Of a stretch of DNA of 64,000 bases, positions 14,401-26,400 are shown in pieces (within the stretch, counting starts at the first letter, position 1; the number at the start of each line of letters is the position of its first letter). The stretch is taken from contig OZ026845.1 in NCBI GenBank assembly GCA_964023205.1, positions 10,364,001 through 10,428,000 on the forward strand, in the 5' to 3' direction. The notes under the pieces are model-generated. The model made no database searches, had not been told where the DNA came from, and saw nothing but the letters and a program-made list of their open reading frames with translations. Source of the stretch: Lutraria lutraria (lineage: Eukaryota > Mollusca > Bivalvia > Venerida > Mactridae). Position numbers and translations under genes: made by a program.

Positions 14401-17400
14401 TTATCTAGGAGCTTAACGTTAGCATCTCGCATTCCCACTTTCATACTAGTATCTAGGAGCTTAACGTTAGCATCTCGCATTCCCACCCACATACTGGTAT
14501 CTAGGAGCTTAACGTTAGCATCTCGCATTCCCACCCACATACTGGTATCTAGGAGCTTAACGTTAGCATCTCGCATTCCCACCCACATACTGGTATCTAG
14601 GAGCTTAACGTTAGCATCTCGCATTCCCACCCACATACTGGTATCTAGGAGCTTACCGTTAGCATCTCGCATTCCCACTTTCATACTGGTATCTAGGAGC
14701 TTAACGTTAGCATCTCGCATTCCCACCCACATACTGGTATCTAGGAGCTTAACGTTAGCATCTCGCATTCCCACTTTCATACTGGTGTCTAGGAGCTTAA
14801 CGTTAGCATCTCGCATTCCCACTTTCAAACTGGTATCTAGGAACTTAACGTTTGCATTTCGCATTCCCACTTTCATACTAGTATCTAGGAGCTTAACGTT
14901 AGCATCTCGCATTCCCACTTTCATACTAGTATCTAGGAGCTTAACGTTAGCATCTCGCATTTCCACTTTCATACTGGTATCTAGGAGCTTAACGTTAGCA
15001 TCTCGCATTCCCACTTTCATACTAGTATCTAGGAGCTTAACGTTAGCATCTCGCATTCCCACTTTCATACTGGTATCTAGGAGCTTAACGTTAGCATCTC
15101 GCATTCCCACGCACATACTGTTATCTAGGAGCTTAACGTTAGCATCTCGCATTCCCACCCACATACTGGTATCTAGGAGCTTAACGTTAGCATCTCGCAT
15201 TCCCACTTTCATACTAGTATCTAGGAGCTTAACGTTAGTATCTGGCATTCCCACCCACATACTGGTATCTAGGAGCTTAACGTTAGCATCTGGCATTCCC
15301 ACCCACATACTGGTAGCTAGGAGCTTAACGTTAGCATCTGGCATTCCCACCCACATACTGGTATCTAGGAGCTTAACGTTAGCATCTCGCATTCCCACTT
15401 TCATACTAGTATCTAGGAGCTTAACGTTAGCATCTCGCATTCCCACCCACATACTGGTATCTAGGAGCTTAACGTTAGCATCTCGCATTCCCACCCACAT
15501 ACTGGTATCTAGGAGCTTAACGTTAGCATCTCGCATTCCCACCCACATACTGGTATCTAGGAGCTTACCGTTAGCATCTCGCATTCCCACTTTCATACTG
15601 GTATCTAGGAGCTTAACGTTAGCATCTCGCATTCCCACCCACATACTGGTATCTAGGAGCTTAACGTTAGCATCTCGCATTCCCACTTTCATACTGGTAT
15701 CTAGGAGCTTAACGTTAGCATCTCGCATTCCCACTTTCAAACTGGTATCTAGGAACTTAACGTTTGCATTTCGCATTCCCACTTTCATACTAGTATCTAG
15801 GAGCTTAACGTTAGCATCTCGCATTCCCACTTTCATACTAGTATCTAGGAGCTTAACGTTAGCATCTCGCATTTCCACTTTCATACTGGTATCTAGGAGC
15901 TTAACGTTAGCATCTCGCATTCCCACTTTCATACTAGTATCTAGGAGCTTAACGTTAGCATCTCGCATTCCCACTTTCATACTGGTATCTAGGAGCTTAA
16001 CGTTAGCATCTCGCATTCCCACTTTCATACTGGTATCTAGGAGCTTAACGTTAGCATCTCGCATTCCCACTTTCATACTATTATCTAGGAGCTTAACGTT
16101 AGCATCTGGCATTCCCACTTTCATACTGGTATCTAGGAGCTTAACGTTAGCATCTGGCATTCCCACTTTCATACTGGTATCTAGGAGCTTAACGTTAGCA
16201 TCTCGCATTCCCACTTTCATACTGGTATCTAGGAGCTTAACGTTAGCATCTGGCATTCCCACTTTCATACTGGTATCTAGGAGCTTAACGTTGGCATCTG
16301 GCATTCCCACTTTCATACTGGTATCTAGGAGCTTAACGTTAGCATCTGGCATTCCCACTTTCATACTAGTATCTAGGAGCTTAACGTTAGCATCTGGCAT
16401 TCCCACTTTCATACTGGTATCTAGGAGCTTAACGTTAGCATCTGGCATTCCCACTTTAATACTGGTATCTAGGAGCTTAACGTTAGCATCTGGCATTCCC
16501 ATTTTCATACTGGTATCTAGGAGCTTAACGTTAGCATCTGGCATTCCCATTTTCATACTGGTATCTAGGAGCTTAATGTTAGCATCTGGCATTCCAACTT
16601 TCATACTAGTATCTAGGAGCTTAACGTTAGCATCTGGCATTCCCACTTTCATACTAGTATCTAGGAGCTTAACGTTAGCATCTGGCATTCCCACTTTCAT
16701 ACTGGCATCTAGGAGCTTAACGTTAGCATCTCGCATTCCCACGCACATACTGTTATCTAGGAGCTTAACGTTAGCATCTCGCATTCCCACCCACATACTG
16801 GTATCTAGGAGCTTAACGTTAGCATCTCGCATTCCCACTTTCATACTGGTATCTAGGAGCTTAACGTTAGCATCTGGCATTCCCACTTTCATACTGGTAT
16901 CTAGGAGCTTAACGTTAGCATCTGGCATTCCCACTTTCATACTAGTATCTAGGAGCTTAACGTTAGCATCTCGCATTCCCACTTTCATACTGGTATCTAG
17001 GAGCTTAACGTTAGCATCTCGCATTCCCACCCACATACTGGTATCTAGGAGCTTAACGTTAGCATCTTGCATTCCCACTTTCATACTGGTATCTTGGAGC
17101 TTAACGTTAGCATCTGGCATTCCCACTTTCATACTAGTATCTAGGAGCTTAATGTTAGCATCTGGCATTCCCACTTTAATACTAGTATCTAGAAGCTTAA
17201 TGTTAGCATCTGGCATTCCCATTTTCATACTAGTATCTAGGAGCTTAACGTTAGCATCTGGCATTCCCACTTTCATACTAGTATCTAGGAACTTAACGTT
17301 AGCATCTCGCATTCCCACTTTCATACTGGTATCTAGGAGCTTAACGTTAGCATCTCGCATTCCCACTTTCATACTGGTATCTAGGAGCTTAACGTTAGCA

Positions 17401-20400
17401 TCTGGCATTCCCACTTTCATACTGGTATCTAGGAGCTTAACGTTAGCATCTGGCATTCCCACTTTCATACTAGTATCTAGGAGCTTAACGTTAGCATCTC
17501 GCATTCCCACTTTCATACTGGTATCTAGGAGCTTAACGTTAGCATCTCGCATTCCCACTTCCATACTGGTATCTAGGAGCTTTACGTTAGCATCTCGCAT
17601 TCCCACTTTCATACTAGTATCTAGGAGCTTAACGTTAGCATCTCGCATTCCCACTTTCATACTGGTATCTAGGAACTTAACGTTAGCATCTCGCATTCCC
17701 ACTTTCATACTGGTATCTAGGAGCTTAACGTTAGCATCTCGCATTCCCACCCACATACTGGTATCTAGGAGCTTAACGTTAGCATCTCGCATTCCCACCC
17801 ACATACTGGTATCTAGGAGCTTAACGTTAGCATCTGGCATTCCCACCCACATACTGGTATCTAGGAGCTTAACGTTAGCATCTGGCATTCCCACTTTCAT
17901 ACTGGTATCTAGGAGCTTAACGTTAGCATCTCGCATTCCCACTTTCATACTGGTATCTAGGAGCTTAACGTTAGCATCTCGCATTCCCACTTTCATACTG
18001 GTATCTAGGAGCTTAACGTTAGCATCTGGCATTCCCACTTTCATACTGGTATCTAGGAGCTTAACGTTATTGTATTTATTTGAAAATGTTACAAAATATG
18101 GATAGGTTCACCGTATTATATACGCTTTGTACGTATGTTTAACTATGTTATCATATCTAATATACAAAATGTACAGGTACGCATGTTTAACTATGTCACC
18201 ATATACATGTGTGTATATTTAACTCTCTGATTATATACAATTCGTTTCTAGACAAGTGCAAGACAACATGTTATAATGGTGGATACCCAGCTATTGTCAA
18301 CAAGAAGTGTTCGTGTAGATGTCCTGAGGGACTGAACACCAAGAAAAGATGTAAATCTATACTAAGAAAAGGTTAGTTTTTGAGTTTGTCAATATATACA
18401 TGTACATAACATGTATAGATTTTATTATATGTGACACTATTGTTTTGTTTCAGTATTTGCATTTCTTGTTGAGGCCATACTGTAATTTATGTCAAGGTAT
18501 GTGGTGTTTGAATATATATATAAACATTTTATCTTCGTTAAAAAAATCACTATAATTATTTATTTTTTAATAGACGGTTATTGACAATTGTTTTCTTAAA
18601 ACAGTTATACAACTAAGTTCCTTTTATAAATTCCTGTCGTTGTTGTCTTCACATAAACATGTCAAAATTGTATTTTGAACAGATTACAAGTGTGGAGGAG
18701 TAGTCACTTTAAGTACAAAAAAACAGTGGAGCAAAATTAGATCACCAAAAATTCTAAACAAGAGCCAGCATGCAACGTGCTTTTGGTATATAAAGGTATT
18801 CATGTTCCTTATCAAAGTATTATGTTATAGAAGCTGACATATATTGTTTCTTCATACGATACTTTATCCGAGGGATTTCTTTATTTTTATCTGGAATAAA
18901 GTTTGATGTGTCATCTGTTGTTCTAAAGAGTTTTAAGAAAATATATCGAGCCTGGGAAAACAAAATTATGTTGTTGTTGCTGAGAGGTTTTGCTCTATAG
19001 AGAGGTTAAATTAATAGTTCAATCGTGTAGTGTGAAAATCGTGTTGATGTTGAACTTGAAGGGAGGTTGTTGCTCAAGAGAGGGTCGCTCTGGAGAGGTT
19101 ACACTGTACTTGTGTTCCCCCTTTTTGTTTACATAAGTTAACAAGGTCATAATCCAAATGCTATTCTGAGTTTTGATTATTTAATGATGTTGAAGCTTGT
19201 CTGATTGTCTGTTTTTATTCTTCACCGATTTATTCCCTTATTTTACCAGAGCCCTCCAAACACTCGGGTCCTGTTAGATTTTCCAACATTCAAAATCCAC
19301 CAGAACACAGATTCTTGTCGAGATGAAGTGGCAGTGAAATCTTATCTCCCAGGAATGTATGGAGCATCGTACGTAGATATAGTCTGTAGCCTTCTAAGTA
19401 ACTCTAGTTCATGTTTGGCTGTAATTAGTTAGCGAATAAAGCCACTCGCTTAGTATATACAGTACTTACTTTATTACTACATATATATAATAATTACATT
19501 GCTTTCTTAAACAAATATGCCTTCTTTTGAAGAGTATGTAAGTAGATAATGATTCATTCACGAGATTATTCAGTCAATTAACATTAATATTGAACTTGTT
19601 TTGTTGTTTACATGTATGTACAAAATGCATTGCGGTATTCACTTTTCACATAAAGTACGTATTGTCTGTGTGCAGATGTAGATATAGAGTAATTTTCTAT
19701 ATCGTTCAAAATCTCTCATGATTAGTTTATGATTTTAGGTATTGTGGCTATGATTTTAAGAAGACGGTACAAAGCACGGGAAGTATTCTCGGCTTCACCT
19801 TCACACAAACACCGGCCAGATCAATGTCACAAATATCTACATTCGAAGCTAAAGTATCATTTATTCCAGGTGAGTATATTTATTGCATTTTACCATGTCA
19901 GTGTATTATTTTATATACAGTGCAACCTCTCCAAAGCTACACCCTTTGGGAGCAGCAAAATTATGTTGTTGTTGAGAGGTTATTGCTCTGGAGCGCTTAA
20001 TTAAATTAATACATAAAAATCGTGCAGTAGGAAAAATATATTGCTGTTGTTGAAGGGAGGTTGTTGCTCAAGAGAGGGGGCTGCTCTGAAGAGGTTGTAC
20101 TGTACGAGCTTATCCGAGATATGTCTCAACTGCAATACTTTTATGTCAGCTCCAGATATTTTGAGAAATGTTACGCATACAAATGCTGATGTTATAAATA
20201 TATTTATCATTCAGACAAGAAAATCGATAAATTCAAGAGAAATCTAAATTTTACTTAATACAAAAAGAATTACTTTGCGTGTAAAAGAACGTTTGTTAGA
20301 CAGAAGTCTTATATTCCAAAGGGCAAACGCTGTATTATTATCGTATTCTAAAGGGATATATTACCATTCTAAAGGTATAGCACCCTGTAATTACCATATT

Positions 20401-23400
20401 CTAAAGGTATTGCACGATATTACGTCATATTCTAAAGGTATTGCACTGTATTTTTACGCATTGAAAGTGTTCACATTACATGCTTAAAAAAGCGAATTCA
20501 ACGTAAATTCTGTACACCCGTTTCCCTTTTTAACTAATATAGTTTTAATGTGCCTTTTTAATTGATTTATTTCAGAGGATTCGTATTGTTACAACCTGGA
20601 CAATAAAGGTGTGGATTATATAGGCTCTGTAAACTATACAGATGATTCGACGGCCTGTCTATCTTGGGACAGAGTAACCATGTGTAAACATCACATGTTT
20701 AACATTCAGTAAGTATGTAATTCGGGTACCCATGAATTATCTTTAACTATACATGTATTTAAACAAATAATCCCCGAGTGTGGTTATTTTCTGATTGACA
20801 CTGTGTAAAATAAAACATAACTTTGGAACATTTCAATATGAAGCCCGCCATAAAATAAGACCCCTTATATTCTAAGCTGTAAAGGATTATTCCTGTATAT
20901 ATCAATTTGATCATGAGATTATTATGTTGTTTTTACATACGGTGGTCCGAATATTTGGTTCTCGCTGTACAATATTTATAATGTGTCCGTACTAAGCAAA
21001 CTAATCACTACTGTGACATGTTTTGTCTTAAGAAGAGACACACTAACCAATAATTGTTTTTGAATTTGCTTCTAACTGAACTTCTAATTTTGGGTATTGT
21101 AGTGACGGTGATAAAAGACTGGAGAGGAACTATTGCAGGAATCCTGATAATGCAGCTGGTCCTTGGTGTTATATCAGTACAACTGGCTGTGTGAGAAAGT
21201 ATTGCGATGCTTGTAATCTAGGTAAGAGTGAAATCATGCAATAGTCGGGGCTAGCCTATATCGTTGGTGGCACAGTAAAGTTGTATTTATTTCAATTACG
21301 TTCAGACCCTTTTGGAAGAAATTTCAGATTGGGGGAGGGGGTGGGAGGAGGGCAATTTTTTATTTTAGCTGACAACCCTAAGTAGGAGGAAAATAACCCA
21401 TTTTGATTACTAATTCAGCCGAAATTATCAGCGGCTTAGCCCCCTCCATAGCTCGCCATGTTCCTACGGCTGCAAGCTGAATAAATTCCATATATTCAAG
21501 AAATTGTTCCACTTATAAACAGTGTTTGTAGGTATTTGATTTAGTAATACATATGTACAGATGATATCACTGGGTTAATTGAAGCCACTTTATATATTGA
21601 CCGTATGTCAATACGATGTAGGTTAAACGTGCATAAATGGCATAGAATTCCCCGCCATTTTGTAGGTCACATATTAACTTAAGTACATTTTGCAGGGGTC
21701 TGCAAGGACCACGTGAACTGTGAAGAGCTTATTAAGAAAAACCCTAAATATTGCCAAACAAATTCGCTGGCGAATCGAAATTGTCGTAAATCATGTGGAT
21801 TTTGCGCAAGAAGAAAACGATTGTCCAGTGGTAAGTTGATGGTTTATACATGCAATTTATTAAAATAAATGTATTATAAATTTTTAACATACTGTTGTGT
21901 ATGGAAAAAAATAAAAACTAGTGTTTGTGTTTATGTAATTTTACAAGAATATAAGGTATTAGTATATACATGTATATTTTCTAATTAAAAAGGATATTCA
22001 GATATTCAACGGCATTATGATAGATGTTTTGATAAACCACTTTTCTCGGTGTGCTCTGATTGGTCACCAACATTTTGAGTATTTAATAAAACTCTGATAT
22101 TATCAAATATCTAAGGCAATCAATGCTTTATACAATACAAAAAGTAAGATGGCATGATATTTTAGAAAAACGTGAAACTCTCCTAAGATCAAAGTGACGT
22201 CATACACTCAATCTGTAAAATGTCGAATAAAGTAAGCGAGAGTCCTGCTAACAAGTTATTCTGGAAAAACCAAGTTGAACGATTATAAAAGTTGGATTGT
22301 GTAGAAGAATATATTCTAAATAGATCAGTCCAAATGTATTGTTTCCTTCTCGATGAGAGTATAACAATTTTGAAGCGTCTCTTATTCAAATTTTACCGAT
22401 TATGTATGTCATTGTAGTGTCGGAAACATTTTGTGAAGCTCCTAAGCTACCTCCTGATGCCGCTAAAATTACTTTGAAGAACAAGTACAGAGTTGGTGAG
22501 AACGTCAAAGTTGTTTGTAAACAAACAAACACAGAGTCTCAGGATATGACGTGTCTGTCGAATGGTCAATGGACAAAACTGAGATACGTGTGTGGAAGTA
22601 AGTGATTATTTTCTTCATCCATCATTCATGTCACTTTCGGTTGCCCAGTAAAACTTCACCCCTGGTTGTCTGCTAAAACAAAATTTGTTTCGAAACCTTG
22701 GACAGAACAATTGTAAGTTAAAGACCCATCGTACTACATGTATTTATATTGAACTAGTGGAGTTTATTTGTATGAAACCTGACTGAAACTAAAAAAGTAA
22801 TTCTATGTCCCCATATCGAAAGAACGGGAGCATATTGTTTTTGGCCTGTCTGTCTTTATGTTTGTTTGTACCAAACTTTTACCTTAAACGCTTCCACATA
22901 AAATCATCAAACTACATATGTTGGTTCCTCATGACAACCTCTACATGACCTGTGCATTTTAAGGCCAGTAGGTCAAAGGTCAAGGTCACAAGGAGGTTAT
23001 CTCATTTTTGGTGTACTGTGTTATACTTACAGCTTGTTTGACTGGGTGGTCGCTGTACAGAGATACTGACAGTAATGCTAAACATTGTTACAAGTTATTC
23101 AAGGTCAGGTTGAATCGTGTTAAAGCTGAGATCTTCTGCAATGACCAACACCCCGGGTCTACCCTAGTTGCCGAGGAGAAGTTTGAACACAACTTTGTTA
23201 CACATCTGATCAGAAACGAAGAGTGGGTTTTAGATATTTATACAATTATGAATGTAATATATGTACATGGGATTTGATCATCCCGTCTAATAATTTGGTC
23301 TTCACAAAAATGCCACATACATGTCACATGTACTGTATTTCTGTGTCTAAAATTTAGCATATAAAATTCGCCCAAGTTCTCCCATATTGTGTTATATACT

Positions 23401-26400
23401 AAAACTAACCCAAGCGAAAGATCTATTGAAGATGAAATTAGTTGAATAATCTATCTATAATTTACGCTTTGTTAAATCACTTTTTTCAATCATAGCTAAT
23501 TAAATACCTGTTCTGTGCGTTTATATAATGTCACATTACGTTTGAGCTTCTAGTCAAAGATTTGTTGTGTGGTTCCAATGACAAGAGTTCTACAACGGCT
23601 GTTGAACATTGTTCAAACAAACTTGTATACAGTGGAGAGTCGGATAAAGTGATCGTTCTCTTGACTTGTCTTGATTTCAAAGTAATGAATATAATGAAAT
23701 ATGGATAACATAAAGAAATAAGTAAATAAATATATATGGGTCGCCCGGACCTCACTACATCCGTGATTTACTGTAGTTAGTATATTTTGCTTGATATAAA
23801 ACCAACTATTCAACTATCCAGCTATTCATAGCTAATGTTAAAATGTTTATCTTCTAATAAAGTTTGAACAAAAATAAAACCTAAAATATAATAATTATGG
23901 AATACACGTGATATAATTATCCACTGCATCACCTCCGTTTAGAGCCTAATAAATCTTCGCAATGCAGTCAAACGTGTGCTTATTGCCACTGATTAGTAAT
24001 CATTAACCCCTCATGGTTGTGATAACGACTCACATTCGAGATAAAAATGTCACATGTGATGAAGCTGTACAAGAAGCATATGGAATGTTGGCGGTGTACG
24101 CCTGGTGTCTTCCTTAAAGGGGTAACTCTCGCTGGTATACCAGCGAGTATTTGTGGGTTGGGCTATGTAAACTGATGTGCCTAATACTACCTGTCAATTA
24201 AACTCTCTGTTGTTTAAAATAGCACAAGAATGGATGAGTCATCAACTGACCACTGGTTAGTTAAGTACTCCTGTTATATAGAAAGCATCGGCTGCTCAAC
24301 ATTAGCACGTGCCTCTGTTTACAAACAGAGAGTTTATCAGCAAGTAGCCACACCTCCCGGGGAAATTCAAATTCAAATTTTCTGTTGGACAGGTTTAAAC
24401 ATTTTCTCAAAGTAACACTTAGAATTAATATATTACAAAGATTTTTGGATGAAATGTTTTGACATGGAATAATTTACCATTGTGAGAATTTTCAAAAAAT
24501 ATTTTTCTGTAGTTTATTCAAAAATTCAAAAAAGGGCTCTCTGATATGAAACATGCATAAAAATTTACAAAAACCCGCCCCAGCGCCATCTAGTGGTTTA
24601 TATAGTCCAGTTACCCCTTTAACGTTAAAACTGGAAGGTCACCAAATGGCCCTGGCTGTTGGTGGGACGTTAAACCCCAGATAAAAAAGCAACACTTTGT
24701 GATATACGTCATTTACGTTAAGATTTTATTGTTCGAATGAACATTTTGATAGATATGACCTCAAGGAAGGCATGCTAATGATTTGATTGGCTGCCGTTCA
24801 CATGGCGGGCTTTGTGCTTATATAGTCCATTCTCCCCGGACCGACTGTTTGTAAGACAAATACCGTTATACCTGTGAAACAGTCTTAGGGAAGACATAAT
24901 GTGGACTTTTTGACAGGTGATCTTTATTCAGATGCCATTTTTCGAAATAATCAATGAATATCTTTAAAAGAATGGCCTTTATTCACGATGATGGCCGCTG
25001 ACACAGGATTGACTATTCATATATGTATATTGATGATTATTTATTATGTTCACGAGATCAACCAATCCTTATCACGAGTTTTGTTGACTTTCAGAGGTGC
25101 GTGTTTCCCTGTTTGGCTTGGAATTCATCGGATACATGGTGGAATATTCAAAGATAAAGATGGAAGGGAAGTAGTATGGACAAACTGGGCAAATGGTAAA
25201 TACGTCAGTTGACGATTTGAAATGTGGGTTTTTCCAAAAACATATGCAACATTTTTCAAACCGATTACTTTCTTATTTCATGATAATTTTCTCATATGAG
25301 AATTATTGCCTTGAAGAACATTGAGAATAATTTTATCTAACTCTAAACACAGTGGTTTATTCTCCACAATGGTCTAATAAAGTTAATCTCCAGTTGGCTT
25401 TATTATTTTCTGTCAATAATTTAATTGGTGATGAATTTCCTAAAAAAAAAAACAACAATGAAACAATTCTATTTATTTTTCAAAGATCATCCAAGAAAAT
25501 TCAACTGCGCTTCTATTAGTTCACAGTGTAACTGGGTGGGTAAAGGTTGCCGTCAAAAACAGAACGTTCTGTGTCAGTACCCTCAACAAGGTAAATTTCT
25601 AAATAATTTATAATACATGTAATATTAAGCTTTTACATACTGGTGATATTTGACTATATGTTGACTTGTCACTGAATGACTGTATGTTACCAAGTCTGTA
25701 TTAGTCTGGACTACTTTTGAGTAAACACCGGAGACCACAGGCTAAGTCTGCGTTGGATACTAAACACTAATGGTGAGAGGCATTATATGCCGAAAATACC
25801 AATAAACTTAAACTAAGTACTACATGACACTGACGTCTCAATATCAAATGTCTAGGCATCGCGTGATTTTGTCCATTACGGTATTACTGATAAGTTATTT
25901 ATTTCATTTATCATTTAGGGAGATAAGATTTTGAAGAACCGGGCATTTATATCCCTACTCTTTTCGAATAGTTTTTTCCTGATTTTTTTATCTTGCCCGG
26001 TGTAAAGCCCAGATACACGCCTAGATCCCAAGACCTTTCGTTTAGTAGTCCACTACCCATCACCCCGCAAGTGTAATGAGATCAAAGTACTTAACTTTAT
26101 AAGTATGTACCATGCATATAACAAACCAGCGACCCGTTTCATAGACATAACATTGCTTAGGTATGAAGTTTTGAATTTAAACAATCGAGCTATCCACTGC
26201 TTATAAATAAATAGGCTTGTTTAGCGATCTGTCGTTGTTTTATACTAGTAAAGATAAATGTCAAAAGTGCACACCATTGGCAAGATATTCAAATTAATAA
26301 CAACTTCTATCTTGGTTAAGTTATTTCTATCGAACCGGGCCATTAGAACATTATTTTCTTCACTTCAGATCCACTGATTTGTTCTAACCAGAGGTCGGAT

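Larger units (their letters stand above)
8034..18069. repeat. 10-kb minisatellite array of about 209 units of 48 bp, inside astacin intron 7
   Basis: The unit can be written in pieces: GTTAGCATCT, then CGCATTCCCA or GGCATTCCCA, then CTTTCATACT or CCCACATACT, then GGTATCTAGGAGCTTAAC. The repeated GTTAGCATCT at 8034 and at 18018 are exactly 208 x 48 bases apart, so there is no net indel. Because 48 is a multiple of 3 the array is open in one + frame throughout (a 3391-codon frame from 7930 to 18105, beginning with GTG rather than ATG). One - frame is open except for two stops near 9974 and 13814. Most differences between units would change the amino acid (R/G, F/H, T/I, T/P, S/N), so I see no sign of protein constraint. 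The array is flanked by good exons of the astacin gene in compatible phase (7648-7780 and 18252-18371), so it is intronic. Confidence 0.9.

Noticed and set aside
8019..18044. Three long - strand frames (651, 1279 and 1409 codons)
   Set aside because: These are the reverse reading of the same 48-bp array, broken only where a ttt-to-tta change makes a stop once per 3840-bp copy.
8034..18069. CRISPR-like array
   Set aside because: Units are contiguous with no unique spacers, and the setting is an animal gene intron.
7930..18105. 3391-codon + strand frame as a giant repetitive protein
   Set aside because: It starts with GTG, consists of the 48-bp array, lies between two phase-matched astacin exons, and its unit differences are mostly amino-acid changing. 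The openness follows from a stop-free 16-codon unit repeated in register.
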